From the NCBI GenBank assembly GCA_000969725.1, contig JXSR01S004155.1: 26,096 bases of DNA; one strand, 5' to 3'. This DNA is from Ophiothrix spiculata. Taxonomy: Eukaryota; Echinodermata; Ophiuroidea; Amphilepidida; Ophiotrichidae. Shown in pieces: positions 15,901-22,482 of the stretch; position 1 is the stretch's first letter, and every line of letters starts with the position of its first letter. Position numbers and translations under genes: made by a program. The notes beneath the pieces are model-generated. The model was not told the DNA's origin, did not search any database, and saw nothing but the letters and a program-made list of their open reading frames with translations.

Positions 15901-18296
15901 CAACTTCAAAGAAACTCTTATCTGACTTCATGAGTGAAAGGAAAATATTGGTGGAGTGGTCCGGTCTATATAAAATAATATGCACAGAAAAACATATCAA
16001 AGAAATGATTTTGCCTTCAAAGCTGAAGCACCTTGAATATCCTTTGAAAAACACGCTACTTGCAAAATGTTCTGCTAAATCAAAACATGATCAAGAGAGC
16101 CTAACAATGAAGTTGGTATCGTTGCAAAGTGGTTTGCACAAATACGACACGATCGACTCAACCTTTAAAGATCTTGAAGAATACATAGATGAAGAAACGA
16201 TTCTTTCTATGTTCAGAGAGATACTAGGCTTCTCAAAGAATGGTCTTGATCAGGTAATTATACTTCATGAGCAAAGATGGTCACTGCGGTGCTTGATGAA
16301 GATTGCTGGGATCATAGCATTAGGCGTATTGCAAATCATCGCCGGTATTGCTACTGAGTTGTACACAATTGGTGTAGGTACTCATGTTGCCAGCGGATTG
16401 ATTGCAGAGGGGTTTGCAGATATCTTGTTTGCAACACAAAGCTTGTGTACAGGCTATTGTTCACTTACAGCTTATGCAAGACAGAAAGCAATCAATTTAG
16501 CAATTACCGTAGGTACACAAGGAATCGGTGCGTGGTATTCAAGAGGAGCCGAATTTTCAAACTTCGGCTATAAAATTGGTGGAGAAGCTTTGTCAAAGAT
16601 GAGCGGTAATAGGCTTATTGAAGAAGTAGGAAAAAAGGCAATTAAAGGCGTAGGGGAAAGGGCAATAATGAAACAAGCTGTTAAAAAGTTGGGGAAGAAG
16701 TTAGTGGAACCTGTGGCGCTTGGTCTTGCAAACGCGGGAATTGAGTATGCCATTGAACTTGTCATTCGGGGACAGCTCCAAAATGTATGTAATTCCAGTG
16801 TGGCGGATTTAGTGCAGAAGTGTGATGACCATATTAAAAAACACGATATACGAAAGTTAGCAATTAGGATACGAACTCAAATCGGGACACACAGAGCGAA
16901 AAAAGTGATCAATGAAATATGTTCGAAGTCGATTGAAAGTACATCAAATTCTGCCAATACTAATAACCAACTCAGTCTTTGGCTTCCACGTGTAAACAGG
17001 GCCATTTCTGGTGGATTTGATAGGGCAAGAAAAAAATTACAGCAGACAGGGGATATAAGAGCTCAAACAATATCTATAATAAATAGGAATGTTTCAAACG
17101 CTCTGGGTATCATTAAGGCGCCTGATACATCAATATCTTCAATATTTAAGGATTCCGCTGTTAAACAAATCGCCAAGGGTCTAGAAAGAGAAATCGACAG
17201 AAACGAAGAGGATTGTATGTGTTTTAACCCTGATGAAGGAGATATAAGTGAAGAGAGATTTACAAATGAAGTTGTCGCAGACTTGAAACGAATGGTTAGA
17301 GAAAAAATACGAGAGAAAATAGAATGCGATGTTGTGAAACCAATAATGCATTGTTGCGCTGACAAGGCAATTCGCTATGCAGGAAAAGCAATCAAGGAAG
17401 CTTATCATGATAACAAAACATTCTATCATTGGGAAGAGTTTGAAGAGTTACAAAAGAAGTATGTTTCAGGTACACATGGACAAGGTATTAGTGACATTGA
17501 TAGAAATCTACAATGTAGTGATGTGTCAATTTCAACAGAATATAACGAGAAACTGGTGCAACTGCTGTCGAAGGTACGAGATCCAGAATTATTTGCCCAC
17601 ATTATACGACAAGGAGTTCCTGTTGGCATACACTGTACTCAAGCTGTAGCTGAGATCATGGGATGTCCTATCCACATAGATGTCCATGGAGGGGGCAAAT
17701 CAATAATTCTTCCAAACAAATTTGTTCCGAAAGGAGAGCAATCAAGCAGCAAACCATTAAATCTGGATTATCATGTCGGTGAAAATGGCGTTGGCCACTT
17801 TAGGATTAAAGTTAAAGAAGAGTACAAAACTGTCTGCCTTTTCGATGCACTGAAAGCAAAGGGACATGACATATGTCGAGAAGATGTTGCGAGTAGAATT
17901 GAAGCAGATGACAATTTAATGGATCTAGTAAAATCAGGAATACACGAACATTTTATCGGTAAAGGTGGTATGGTTGGACCGTGCAAATCGAACAATGGTC
18001 TTCTTAACAACAAGTTCAAAGTATACCCCAGTGTTAAAATTATCAAAACAACATATGGGGCTAAGAATCGGTCTAATCGTCGTGATAAGTCAGCGCCAAA
18101 ATCAAAGTCAACAGACATTAGTCGCAAATCTTTTCTTCAAAGGACATTGGCAGGCCATTACAATCCACCAGATTTAGGGCAATTTCGTCAAGATACAAAA
18201 ATGCAAAGACACATGGCCTTGCAAGCAGCAAAGCGCAAATGTAATAATGCACCAGCTGAGCATGCTCGCATAAAACAGGGCATTGGAAAAAAATGA
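6963..18296 (+). CDS. Giant SecA-like motor ATPase protein (3777 aa), single exon
   Basis: What is seen: one open frame of 3777 codons, with a start ATG in strong context (A at -3, G at +4), an in-frame stop five codons upstream, and a TGA stop. Order of parts: four membrane segments (about residues 27-160); Gly-rich blocks (687-905); acidic linker (1297-1335); helical region; SecA motor (about 1690-2400) with Walker A TGEGKS (1721-1726), DEVD (1824-1827), TGT (2172-2174), AGRGTD (2290-2295) and GRTARKG (2327-2333); TPR-like motif (2476-2533); Gly-rich hydrophobic segment (3106-3270); Cys/His region (3541-3672); basic tail. Known: SecA is the bacterial preprotein translocase ATPase of about 800-900 aa, so this is about four times longer; SecA-like proteins of unknown role also occur in animals. 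Inferred: an active ATPase, probably membrane-anchored, moving or remodelling a polypeptide. Bacterial SecA's C-terminal zinc site is not seen. Substrate and location are unknown. Oddities: no introns over 11.3 kb and an enlarged insert between DEVD and TGT. Confidence 0.93.
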   Translation: MDSGRSGRIVNEHQKSYRKLCISTIKMITSTSLTMLMVIILAMVFTFIWERFIISLLLCVVCGLSFVFLLNNRVSFRHTYPLLVYAIRNYINGLRYDLQITYIRVDIILKSLMIFCVIIIGLAFLDFTLVSINVSASLLKTIISLSVSVTFLYTYYIFSVQNRSYMKLKDVEILKNVLSKLSLLSGLITEYNNHKLLSSICWNELKQKQNIVILSSMAELPYHLNIGLHKITAYIIFKDDQYLTVIANHLLKRLYFIHTGSQSNGFKQYPNLSVTFTTAFHTHEITDVFCSTQDGCNSLAQAYINARVFSWGMRTLDSRSKVDQFLEKVSQHPILFKENAAQMYLYSDFVNFSEKKQMVKDIVGELIRRGKTILTVEKMLTTEGLCKYRHEKAFIKEHYIKHCLKQYLTEIEDLFNCQDPLNLASTLKNIKDFSDLRCKPFKDVQSYILVEGCERDISECRKRRFVEKLLRNCWDILSEKCVILQREASFIDELVKCIKESFEKNEDFFSKFDISIAAHSSTENTLKQILDKLKGESEKTHSTTQTIVNKSESFDALNEIALHLHGRPHSTLFLQSFEQVVNDVKERAKVTIATVNNETYISFRKSYAHLNDAIKEIMDEINNQQKSLDDINEIRIFANELLIANDSFHWYGTNVVIASKKLYIAEGQSCVWNVSGRSASNHQHKKAPDGKQSGDNGSAGEHGCHGQSSGNILIITDHIVNAENLTIVSNGGDGSDGQHGGDGRDGEDGKDGFGLDRETFKSRYPDPAVFLNPLNTTSERTMKESRKNAKRVIMSIKYDNHYGEYCELETNDDNNVKMAVFAGRCTQSYCFHKGAKGGKAKKGGDGGSGGKAGLGGYSGVIQFVGFTSGKECGFNKIVQRGLNGSDGNEGRSGNGGNGGKNGKKGMDNARITEYAKTQTQWFHGHLEVKYHDTWNNKHYYAWCPKHEKYARIHKVSPPRHPGLAERGSDGANTKSISGETQTQRRRQAAILSNEIVRQFRHEVDVKLTNQRALQDTTNTLNMLKGMARVSIGSSSRSLQHIHRQTSVIPKDEDISNTRQLDIPNFESTPDEKIYKETTNTGKMQRVPDNSELNSIIESCNENDSFENWFNQLRRLSQLLQSPPKELRSRWLNIFRTKPSIDYTYSAVLQFLQRFTKHLQDNVPDKDILVDIYDLIKVVMSKVQKQDHGFKVQLILELETIQTIVLCKQKFALVKDIYKRLVMSCNSWFEYSTNTAIRELDSLDRDKMMQYCIQEALLRAIRDLQDGSSIDELIEIHETIRLKIESNGDDIFNDLLQSENPHSDDTGTPNSSEFNVDDSDSNNTDDGDGQDEFEQHMPKQYADIVKPLMFHDVIGMQLLRHVICDRLACEGSQISTTILKRLMSIVIGIENTFTVSALTVMLAVNQPKVWLLETIVMQMRIMMDLSTQEETSARNLLDKVDYDQWLLLISQKLEQVSDESSLSFPVIEEILELMQTDLTGHPDESALCRLMNSPLSEWPAQLQWRQEFLVLQSIPVNFTCDEQKVQTAQYLWALRNRYGDEFITKLQNSVCKHAQVHPDAFTKLLLNLYNNKWSGDNTSFKIIAQRPCNKWATILDNYSAKASKSTRSIDTLFEILESVKNSSFPKENFEEVKKMVLEVYSMENSESKILGGQIEQFECHDVTKWCELLKSSEVKENIPEVLAVIKQGIYLKTGCSLRDTQLIAIVLFLFNEEKGMLEQVSTGEGKSYIIAALAIFKSLSGSKVDIITSSSVLAKRDASENREIYKLFGATVSHNCCEDTEERKRAYKAAIVYGEIGCFQRDILLDEFYNENIMGDRTSENVIVDEVDSMLLDKGQSVLYLSHDVSGLDSLHQVYVHIWSFVHSKGLYGTTDDENAVYEGMLDALFGIFRADDIEKAWFTACTLTSNELDILWSGMRDKNLIDKSGRVLVDNDVIKTVKTFGLSESLSIEKQGVDVCVKNALLEAIAANGKIGKDDIQNKHDKLMAENLLTKDQIRKLHQGLVHQRVIDHEGIIQDKETIMANERIVTLPEITEPQDPFLETRMSNIVICITNALKDSIRRGTALCVPNYLKAFIRQHLRTWISNAFKARFLSESEHYIVDVDRSTNYQNACNIVIMDTDTGTEQYNTQWNQGLHQFLQLKHGCRISSESLKAVFMSNISFFKRYDKQIYGLTGTLGSEGERRLLENLYSIDYVTIPTFRPSSFYEEDGMLCPTRDIWKDQIAQCVKRVHKSRPVLVICETIKDLKSIEMELKQTLNATLHVYKHSYEEPDIFKRDGGIEKDCIILATNLAGRGTDIKISEDTSDSGGLFVCLTYLPNNIRVEQQAFGRTARKGQQGSGQMIILDEELDARNGQTQSVVKFVNLKARRDIKEKQRIGKIQTEYENRLKVEEQCFQKFENKFTSFTEAIKQRKQKESDKVEVPLLLQVLLDKWALWLDAHADKLVKRDSQQSVNESFKTFLTTIDDATSEIRENTTRYEYIDCFANRIRLGKMFIVQKEFDKAHNLFDDVIRTEPKFSETAHYYTVHCLMKKKDILRDDASKASCLKHLHQSKHLMQKRIDELQNATVIVQSLSNSYTNAQNSYLVIDEYKKQNEGVINLYNVFIRSIDDILGHEITPVIIEDITQDPLKSKIIHDDLLANHCLTSYALGSDYNESIQELRDEYALYIDQLKLIINRLKSVHANDFASLLPNREEFWTDLQNVNILYKVEEIVLIDIKRLNEIRFPTKGKILKEYIHITSILYFAYGMQQPDTAIWLYPELNQQQKEYELMIPRQQFERSFGSVQCWEALENTNVIKLIKSAEVNQNVDPCHVKLSHFDNIDDNAFTIIDGVNDEASKNIFQQLIEQGVLSRDVPTRLLRRDIQDLHLRSYGCYQTEVINVILMRYQYRIALEDLINNERHTLPSKPHIMLFEKLIKHNVVIPIRVAHDFNDESLLLEKLYGSDEPYTGDRLDNDGEYKAAFLQRCPSVREKEIQQICNAHSTSKKLLSDFMSERKILVEWSGLYKIICTEKHIKEMILPSKLKHLEYPLKNTLLAKCSAKSKHDQESLTMKLVSLQSGLHKYDTIDSTFKDLEEYIDEETILSMFREILGFSKNGLDQVIILHEQRWSLRCLMKIAGIIALGVLQIIAGIATELYTIGVGTHVASGLIAEGFADILFATQSLCTGYCSLTAYARQKAINLAITVGTQGIGAWYSRGAEFSNFGYKIGGEALSKMSGNRLIEEVGKKAIKGVGERAIMKQAVKKLGKKLVEPVALGLANAGIEYAIELVIRGQLQNVCNSSVADLVQKCDDHIKKHDIRKLAIRIRTQIGTHRAKKVINEICSKSIESTSNSANTNNQLSLWLPRVNRAISGGFDRARKKLQQTGDIRAQTISIINRNVSNALGIIKAPDTSISSIFKDSAVKQIAKGLEREIDRNEEDCMCFNPDEGDISEERFTNEVVADLKRMVREKIREKIECDVVKPIMHCCADKAIRYAGKAIKEAYHDNKTFYHWEEFEELQKKYVSGTHGQGISDIDRNLQCSDVSISTEYNEKLVQLLSKVRDPELFAHIIRQGVPVGIHCTQAVAEIMGCPIHIDVHGGGKSIILPNKFVPKGEQSSSKPLNLDYHVGENGVGHFRIKVKEEYKTVCLFDALKAKGHDICREDVASRIEADDNLMDLVKSGIHEHFIGKGGMVGPCKSNNGLLNNKFKVYPSVKIIKTTYGAKNRSNRRDKSAPKSKSTDISRKSFLQRTLAGHYNPPDLGQFRQDTKMQRHMALQAAKRKCNNAPAEHARIKQGIGKK
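7041..7442 (+). other. Membrane region of the SecA-like protein: four predicted TM helices
   Basis: Residues about 27-49, 51-71, 108-130 and 139-160 are long hydrophobic stretches separated by short basic or polar links. The first 26 residues are polar and basic (RKLCISTIK before TM1), so this is more like a signal-anchor than a cleaved signal peptide. With four helices both the N-terminus and the large remainder would lie on the same face, presumably the cytosol. Topology is inferred from hydrophobicity and positive charge only. Confidence 0.6.
9021..9677 (+). other. Three Gly/Asp-rich collagen-like blocks in the SecA-like protein
   Basis: Block 1 (about residues 687-757) and blocks 2 (833-859) and 3 (883-905) are dense in GxxG, GDGG, NGGDG and GGNGG. 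The Gly-X-Y register is local and often broken to G-X-X or GG, and prolines are nearly absent, so a stable collagen triple helix is unlikely. A Gly-rich turn or beta-roll structure, or a flexible surface, fits better. Between the blocks lie ordinary globular stretches with several Cys and His. Antisense of this region gives proline/serine-rich shadow ORFs that are not genes. Confidence 0.7.
12030..14162 (+). other. SecA motor core (NBD1, divergent insert, NBD2, start of helical scaffold)
   Basis: The Q motif (RDTQL, residues 1697-1701) parallels the SecA F-D-V-Q-L signature. Then come Walker A (1721-1726), LAKRDA near 1755, DEVD (1824-1827), a segment ending in TGTEQ and GLHQFLQLKHG that matches the SecA strand re-entering NBD1, TGT (2172-2174), IPTFRP, PVLV, motif V (2287-2296) and motif VI (2327-2333). 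Walker A to DEVD spacing (about 103) and TGT to motif V spacing (about 115) are close to canonical SecA. DEVD to TGT is about 350 instead of about 180. A charged helix after motif VI (about 2361-2400) resembles the start of the SecA helical scaffold. Confidence 0.9.
14388..14561 (+). other. TPR-like helical repeat after the motor
   Basis: Residues about 2476-2533 show paired amphipathic helices: RIRLGKMFIVQKEFDKAHNL followed by FDDVIRTEP, with the TPR-like pattern of small, aromatic and Pro positions. At least one repeat is convincing and a second is degenerate. This implies protein-protein contact. The following about 570 residues are helical without a recognised family. Confidence 0.45.
16278..16772 (+). 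other. Gly/Ala-rich hydrophobic segment near the C-terminus
   Basis: Residues 3106-3270 open with two long hydrophobic stretches rich in Gly and Ala (about 3112-3132 and 3134-3156). They contain G-x3-G spacing and are followed by an amphipathic, Lys-rich Gly-containing stretch (KKAIKGVGERAI and similar). This may be a membrane-inserting hairpin or a buried oligomerisation module. From memory, segments of this type occur in other very large animal and symbiont proteins; I cannot name a family with confidence. Confidence 0.5.
17583..17978 (+). other. C-terminal conserved-looking Cys/His region
   Basis: Residues about 3541-3672 contain HCTQAVAEIMGCPIHIDVHG, then YH at 3603-3604, GHF (H3612) and CLFDAL (C3625). 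CLFDAL resembles the nucleophile helix of OTU/papain-like cysteine proteases, in which N-C-L-F-x-A follows the oxyanion loop. Here the His residues come before the Cys, so if it is a peptidase it would be circularly permuted. No Gly-Asp-Gly-Asn precedes the Cys. This is a structural guess rather than an assignment. Confidence 0.35.
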
Positions 18297-18833
18297 TGAG
18301 ATATCTTTGTCCGGATTCCGGAAGGAAGCCTAGCCAGCATGAGATATAAATAAGCATAACCAGAAAAAAACATTTAGAACGTCAAAATTAAGCGATGTTC
18401 TTAATCGGCACATACACAGTTCCTAAAAACGTCTCGCTCGGCTGAATGTCATGTTTACTGCAAGTTTTTACCTACTTACACCAATCAGAATATCACAATT
18501 TTTGGCGTACAGATTGAATAGAGTCTTTATCTTTTCATAATTAAAAAATAGTTAGGATTCACATTTTCCTGAGCAGATGGATTTCCTTTACCCTTAATGC
18601 TGATGATCAACCCAACAAGGTAGATGAGAAACTAGCGCATTTCAAATGTTTTGTATGCATAACAATGGATTTTATAAACGACTTTGTTAATCCATTACTA
18701 ATTCTATTCGTTAATCCATTACTAATTCTATTCACTGTAGTCAATAAGTATAGACAATTCCCATTTGAGAAATTATTATGTTTACATGAGCATAAACAAA
18801 GAAACCATGACTTTTTGCTTTTGCTTTTGTTCG
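18297..18833 (+). other. 3' flank / probable 3'UTR of the SecA-like gene
   Basis: No canonical AATAAA lies within the first 540 bases after the stop. The variant TATAAA is at 18345-18350. TCCGGATTCCGGA at 18310-18322 is two abutting palindromes. A perfect-but-one 24-bp tandem duplication lies at 18687-18734 (TTAATCCATTACTAATTC...). The ORF at 18665-19048 runs through this duplication and into a MITE and is not called. Confidence 0.35.
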
Positions 18834-19112
18834 TACACTGCAATAAAAGTTGGGCAAATATACATCCCTACCAACTGTTGGGCAAATTAAAAAAGCACCG
18901 TAGATCAGACACTTTTGCCAAATTTGTGTATCGTTTTTACCCCACAGATGGCAGATGGACTCGCGTTTCCGTTCAAACAGTTTTGCCAAACATTATGACA
19001 GGGATGTGTGCCCAACAGTGTTTTTTGTGTTTTGCCCAACGTTGGTAGGGATGTATACTTCATCAACGTTGGGCGAAATCACCCCCAAATTGCCCAACTT
19101 TCTTGCAGTGTA
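18834..19112. mobile_element. MITE with TA-flanked CACTGCAA termini
   Basis: The left end is TA|CACTGCAATAAAAGTTGGGCA (from 18834); the right end is TGCCCAACTTTCTTGCAGTG|TA (to 19112). A second inverted block, ACATCCCTACCAAC / GTTGGTAGGGATGT, lies inside. TA target duplications are intact on both sides, as in Tc1/mariner-type and related elements. Length about 279 bp; non-coding. It contributes an AATAAA on the plus strand at 18842-18847. Confidence 0.75.
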
Positions 19113-19142
19113 GAAAAATGATGACAGAATATTAGCTACTTT

Positions 19143-19740
19143 TACACTCTAAATGAAATGGACACGTTCTACTTTTTAACACCAGAAAGTGTATTTTAAA
19201 TTTATCTCAAAGGCATATACTGGAGATATTTAACCATATTTCCTTTTTTATCAATAACCTATATCCAACAAAAATATTTGAAAAGTGGTTAATTGAACTT
19301 ACTACACTTGACATTAATCAACTTAAGTTTGGCAAGTGTTCACATTTGCTCTCTAGTGTTCAAATGCAACAGTATAATATTTTACAGCGTTCATTTGATA
19401 AAGTGTTAAAAAAGTGTTCTAGAACATGTTCTTGAACACTCAGTATTAAACAATTGAACATATAGGTAGGTATGCGTTCAAATGCAACAGTTTTTGAATA
19501 TTTAACGGCGTTCAATTGGAAAAAAGGTGTGAGCAATGTGAACACTTGCAAAACTTTAGTTGATTAAAGTCAAGTGTTACAAGTTAAATTAACCATTTTT
19601 CTAATGTTCTTGGACAAAGGTTACTGATAAAAAATGAAATATGGTAAAATATTTCCAGTATATGCCTTTAAGATAAACTTAAAATAGTTTAACACCTTCT
19701 GGTGTAAAAATTATAACGCGTCCGTTTCATTTAGAGTGTA
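19143..19740. mobile_element. About 600-bp palindromic MITE with TA-flanked CACTCTAAATG termini
   Basis: The left end TA|CACTCTAAATGAAATGGACA mirrors the right end, GTCCGTTTCATTTAGAGTG|TA. Complementarity continues inward: ACACCAGAAAGTGT / ACACCTTCTGGTGT, AAAGGCATATACTGGA / CCAGTATATGCCTTT, GTTCACATTTGC / GCAATGTGAAC, and GTTCAAATGCAACAGT repeated on both sides. It is therefore an almost full-length foldback with TA target duplications. No coding capacity. Confidence 0.8.
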
Positions 19741-19896
19741 GCTACTTTGATTGGCAGGTCTCTTTTGTGAGTTAATACCATATCCATACTTCTTTTGTCA
19801 TTTACGATTTTGTAAACTTTTGTAAACTAAAACCTTTTGTTTTTAATGAGATATTTTATAACAAATTTACTGTATACGTTAACGATCAGGTGCAGA

Positions 19897-19940
19897 TGAT
19901 TTGGCAACAGTAACCACTTGATTTGGCAACAGTAACCGCT
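19897..19940 (+). repeat. 22-bp tandem duplication
   Basis: TGATTTGGCAACAGTAACC(A/G)CT occurs twice back to back with one difference. 19741-20320 is otherwise AT-rich with no gene seen. Confidence 0.8.
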
Positions 19941-20326
19941 GTCCGAAAACAAAGATAAATCTTGAAAAAATTGAAAACAAAATACTAGACAAGACTATTT
20001 TATGGTACAAAGACATGATTTCTAAATCTGAATTGATAAAACCTTGGAAGTATGCAACAAGCAATCGTCTCTGTTATGAGATCCATAACATATCCCTTGT
20101 ATTATACAGCATTGTGAACTCGTGGATTTTGTATTGTGTAAGAAACTAGTAATGATTGATTATGGATTGATTAGGACCAAATCACCGCTGCAAATTAATA
20201 TTTTTGTACATGAATCTTTCATGATTTTGGTATTATTTTAGGCTAATTTTGTTTCTACCACATGGACAAACCTTGATCATAAGTTTAATTAGTTATTCAG
20301 CAAGATAAGGTACGTTGTTGTGATTT

Positions 20327-20384
20327 GAAAAATACGGATATATTTATTTCCCCGTGAAAAATACGGATATATTTATTTCCCCGT
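20327..20384 (+). repeat. 29-bp tandem duplication
   Basis: Two identical adjacent units begin GAAAAATACGGATATATTTA and end CCCCGT (20327-20355 and 20356-20384). The identity implies a recent slippage or duplication event. Confidence 0.85.
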
Positions 20385-20668
20385 ATGGTCATATTGGTTT
20401 ATAGTGCGTTAATCAGCTGTTTGCAGGCAGCAACCAGTCCAAACTATACACGTGGCTCACGGCGATTAACACTCCTTTGGTACGTGTGTGCTTTTTAACT
20501 TAATTGATGCGATAAGCTACTTGAATAATAATATTAAATTCTAATATGTTTTATTATAAGTATGTATTTATGTATCATGTAAATAATTGTACCTCTCTAG
20601 AAAATCAGTTGTAAAGCGCAATGATCTATTTGAAATTGCGCTATATACAAATGATATAAAATCCGTAT

Positions 20669-20692
20669 ATTATGTATATGTATATGTATATG
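20669..20692 (+). repeat. TATATG microsatellite
   Basis: A short run of (TATATG)n-like hexamers. The surrounding 20385-20790 has no recognised feature. Confidence 0.6.
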
Positions 20693-20793
20693 ACTAGTTT
20701 GAAGCGGTCTCTTAGGATCCGATTATATAGCGACACTTAGAAAGCACATTGAGATATCTCATTGGTGAAACTGACATAGAATATGAAAGGCTG

Positions 20794-21361
20794 TTAACCC
20801 TTGTTATACGGAGCGATTTTCACAAACATATTAATTATTATACGGAGGGGGGGGGGGTTGCAACCCCCCTAAATTTTTATAGCGAGTCCCCAGACCCCGT
20901 ATGTGGTACCAATGGATAGATATCAGTCTCCTCTTTCCATTGATACCAAAATCAAGGTCATCCGTAAATGTTTGACGTCACTGTGACGTCATAATTACCA
21001 AAATGTGAAAAATCGGCATTTGAACGGAAAATCAAAATTTTCAAAAAAAAAATCGTAGGAATATCCAATTTTTTTGCAAAAACAATTATATTGTAGAAAA
21101 ATACTAGTTAAATGGAGATCTGCTATATCAATGACTAAAAAGTACATTTTTAGAATCACGGTGTTACACCAACCCACCTCCGAAGTTGGAACGGACACTG
21201 AAGGCCAGGTGGTAGGGTCAAAATTTTTTCGCTAGATAAGCAGAAAGAATGAAGTATTATAGAGGTACACCAACGCTGCGCGCGAGGAGTTTTTAGCGGC
21301 AGAAAAAATTTCGGTAGGGGGTTGATGCACCCCCCCCCCCCCTTCGTAGAACTAGGGTTAA
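20794..21361. mobile_element. TTAA-flanked piggyBac-type MITE
   Basis: The left end TTAA|CCCTTGTTATACGGA mirrors the right end, TCGTAGAACTAGGG|TTAA. TTAA target duplications with CCCT-type termini are the signature of the piggyBac superfamily (established knowledge). Just inside are an 11-G run (20847-20857) and a matching 13-C run (21330-21342), then complementary TTGCAACCCCCCTAAATTTTT / AAAAATTTCGGTAGGGGGTTGATGC. Two perfect TGACGTCA octamers lie at 20973-20980 and 20984-20991. At 568 bp it has no transposase. The minus-strand ORF 20995-21198 inside it shows nothing recognisable. Confidence 0.7.
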
Positions 21362-22480
21362 GTAATCAGAATGTTTGATTTGAAATTCCTTTTCATATTT
21401 ATATCAATATGACGAATTTCAAATTATCCTTGTTTCAAGCATATGCTTCAAGGTGTCAGGTTGTAAGAGAAATAAGGAAAATTCAAATCACTGTTAGTAA
21501 GAAAGGTGTTTAGCTAAATCAAGGTTTTATTTCTCGTCAACAGCACGACTCATTGAACTTTTCTGCTTGATAGCTGCAATGATGCGTATCATTCCTGGAC
21601 AGTTGATGCTCAGTTAAACAATGGTTTAGCTAAACAACTTTCTGGAATACGGGCCAATTAATTACATTTGTTGTACATTGTATACACAATACTGAATATT
21701 GAAAGGTTAGGAATGTCTGTGCGGGTCAGAGCCTGAAGCAGGGAATGGGTTGCAATATGTGATGACTCACCCCGAAAAGGGGGACTTTGCGACAGAACAC
21801 TTTTCGAGAAACTGATGAAAATAGGCAGCAAAAGATAAAGAAATTAATAAGAATTTCCAGCAGATTTTCTGTTGTAAAATGTGATCGCCTTGATCATTTT
21901 CAACAAGTAAGATGTCACTTTAAAGCTTAGAAAATGCTGTAACAGATAAAATGATAAAATCAAAATTGATATCATCTTCAAAGTCCCCCCTATATTGTAT
22001 GTTAAGGGGTTTTCTCAGAGATGCAAATACTCCATTGATTTTCATTAAAATTTAGTATTTGGTAGATTTATTTGTGTATAAAATATAGGTCACCGTGCTC
22101 GTTTTTGAGATACATTCCTTTCAAAAAGTACATATTTTCCCCCAAAATCACCGATTTACTATACAATATATAGGGAAAGTATACTTTTTCTTGATTCTTT
22201 GTGATTAGTGGAACACAATAGAATGTTTTTAACACAATTTAACCAATTTTTGAATTGTACCCCCTGTTTTTGCAGTCATTTTGTTTTATGCTTATTAATC
22301 ACTGTTCCCCCAAGTAGAATTTTCTAGATTTTTTATATGTTATTGTATATGTTTGTCTGATATTATCCTGTAAATATCATTACTTTTGCAATTTGTTTTA
22401 CCCATTTGTTTTATTTATTACTAGCCTATTATTACGTGTATAATGTGCTAAGCCGATGTCTTACAAGTACAAATAAGTCT
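21362..22480. other. No gene seen; AT-rich intergenic DNA
   Basis: About 1.1 kb without long ORFs, obvious repeats or RNA-gene signatures. A weak inverted match exists between CCCCCCTATATTGTAT (near 21986) and ATACAATATATAGGGA (near 22161), which could be a remnant of another palindromic element. Confidence 0.45.
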
Positions 22481-22482
22481 CC

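Noticed and set aside
6963-18296. The SecA-like gene as bacterial contamination or an endosymbiont contig
   Set aside because: Both flanks within the same window are rich in eukaryotic-type MITEs and LINE-like tails. There is no Shine-Dalgarno site at the start, and the start has a strong Kozak context. Read linkage would settle it.
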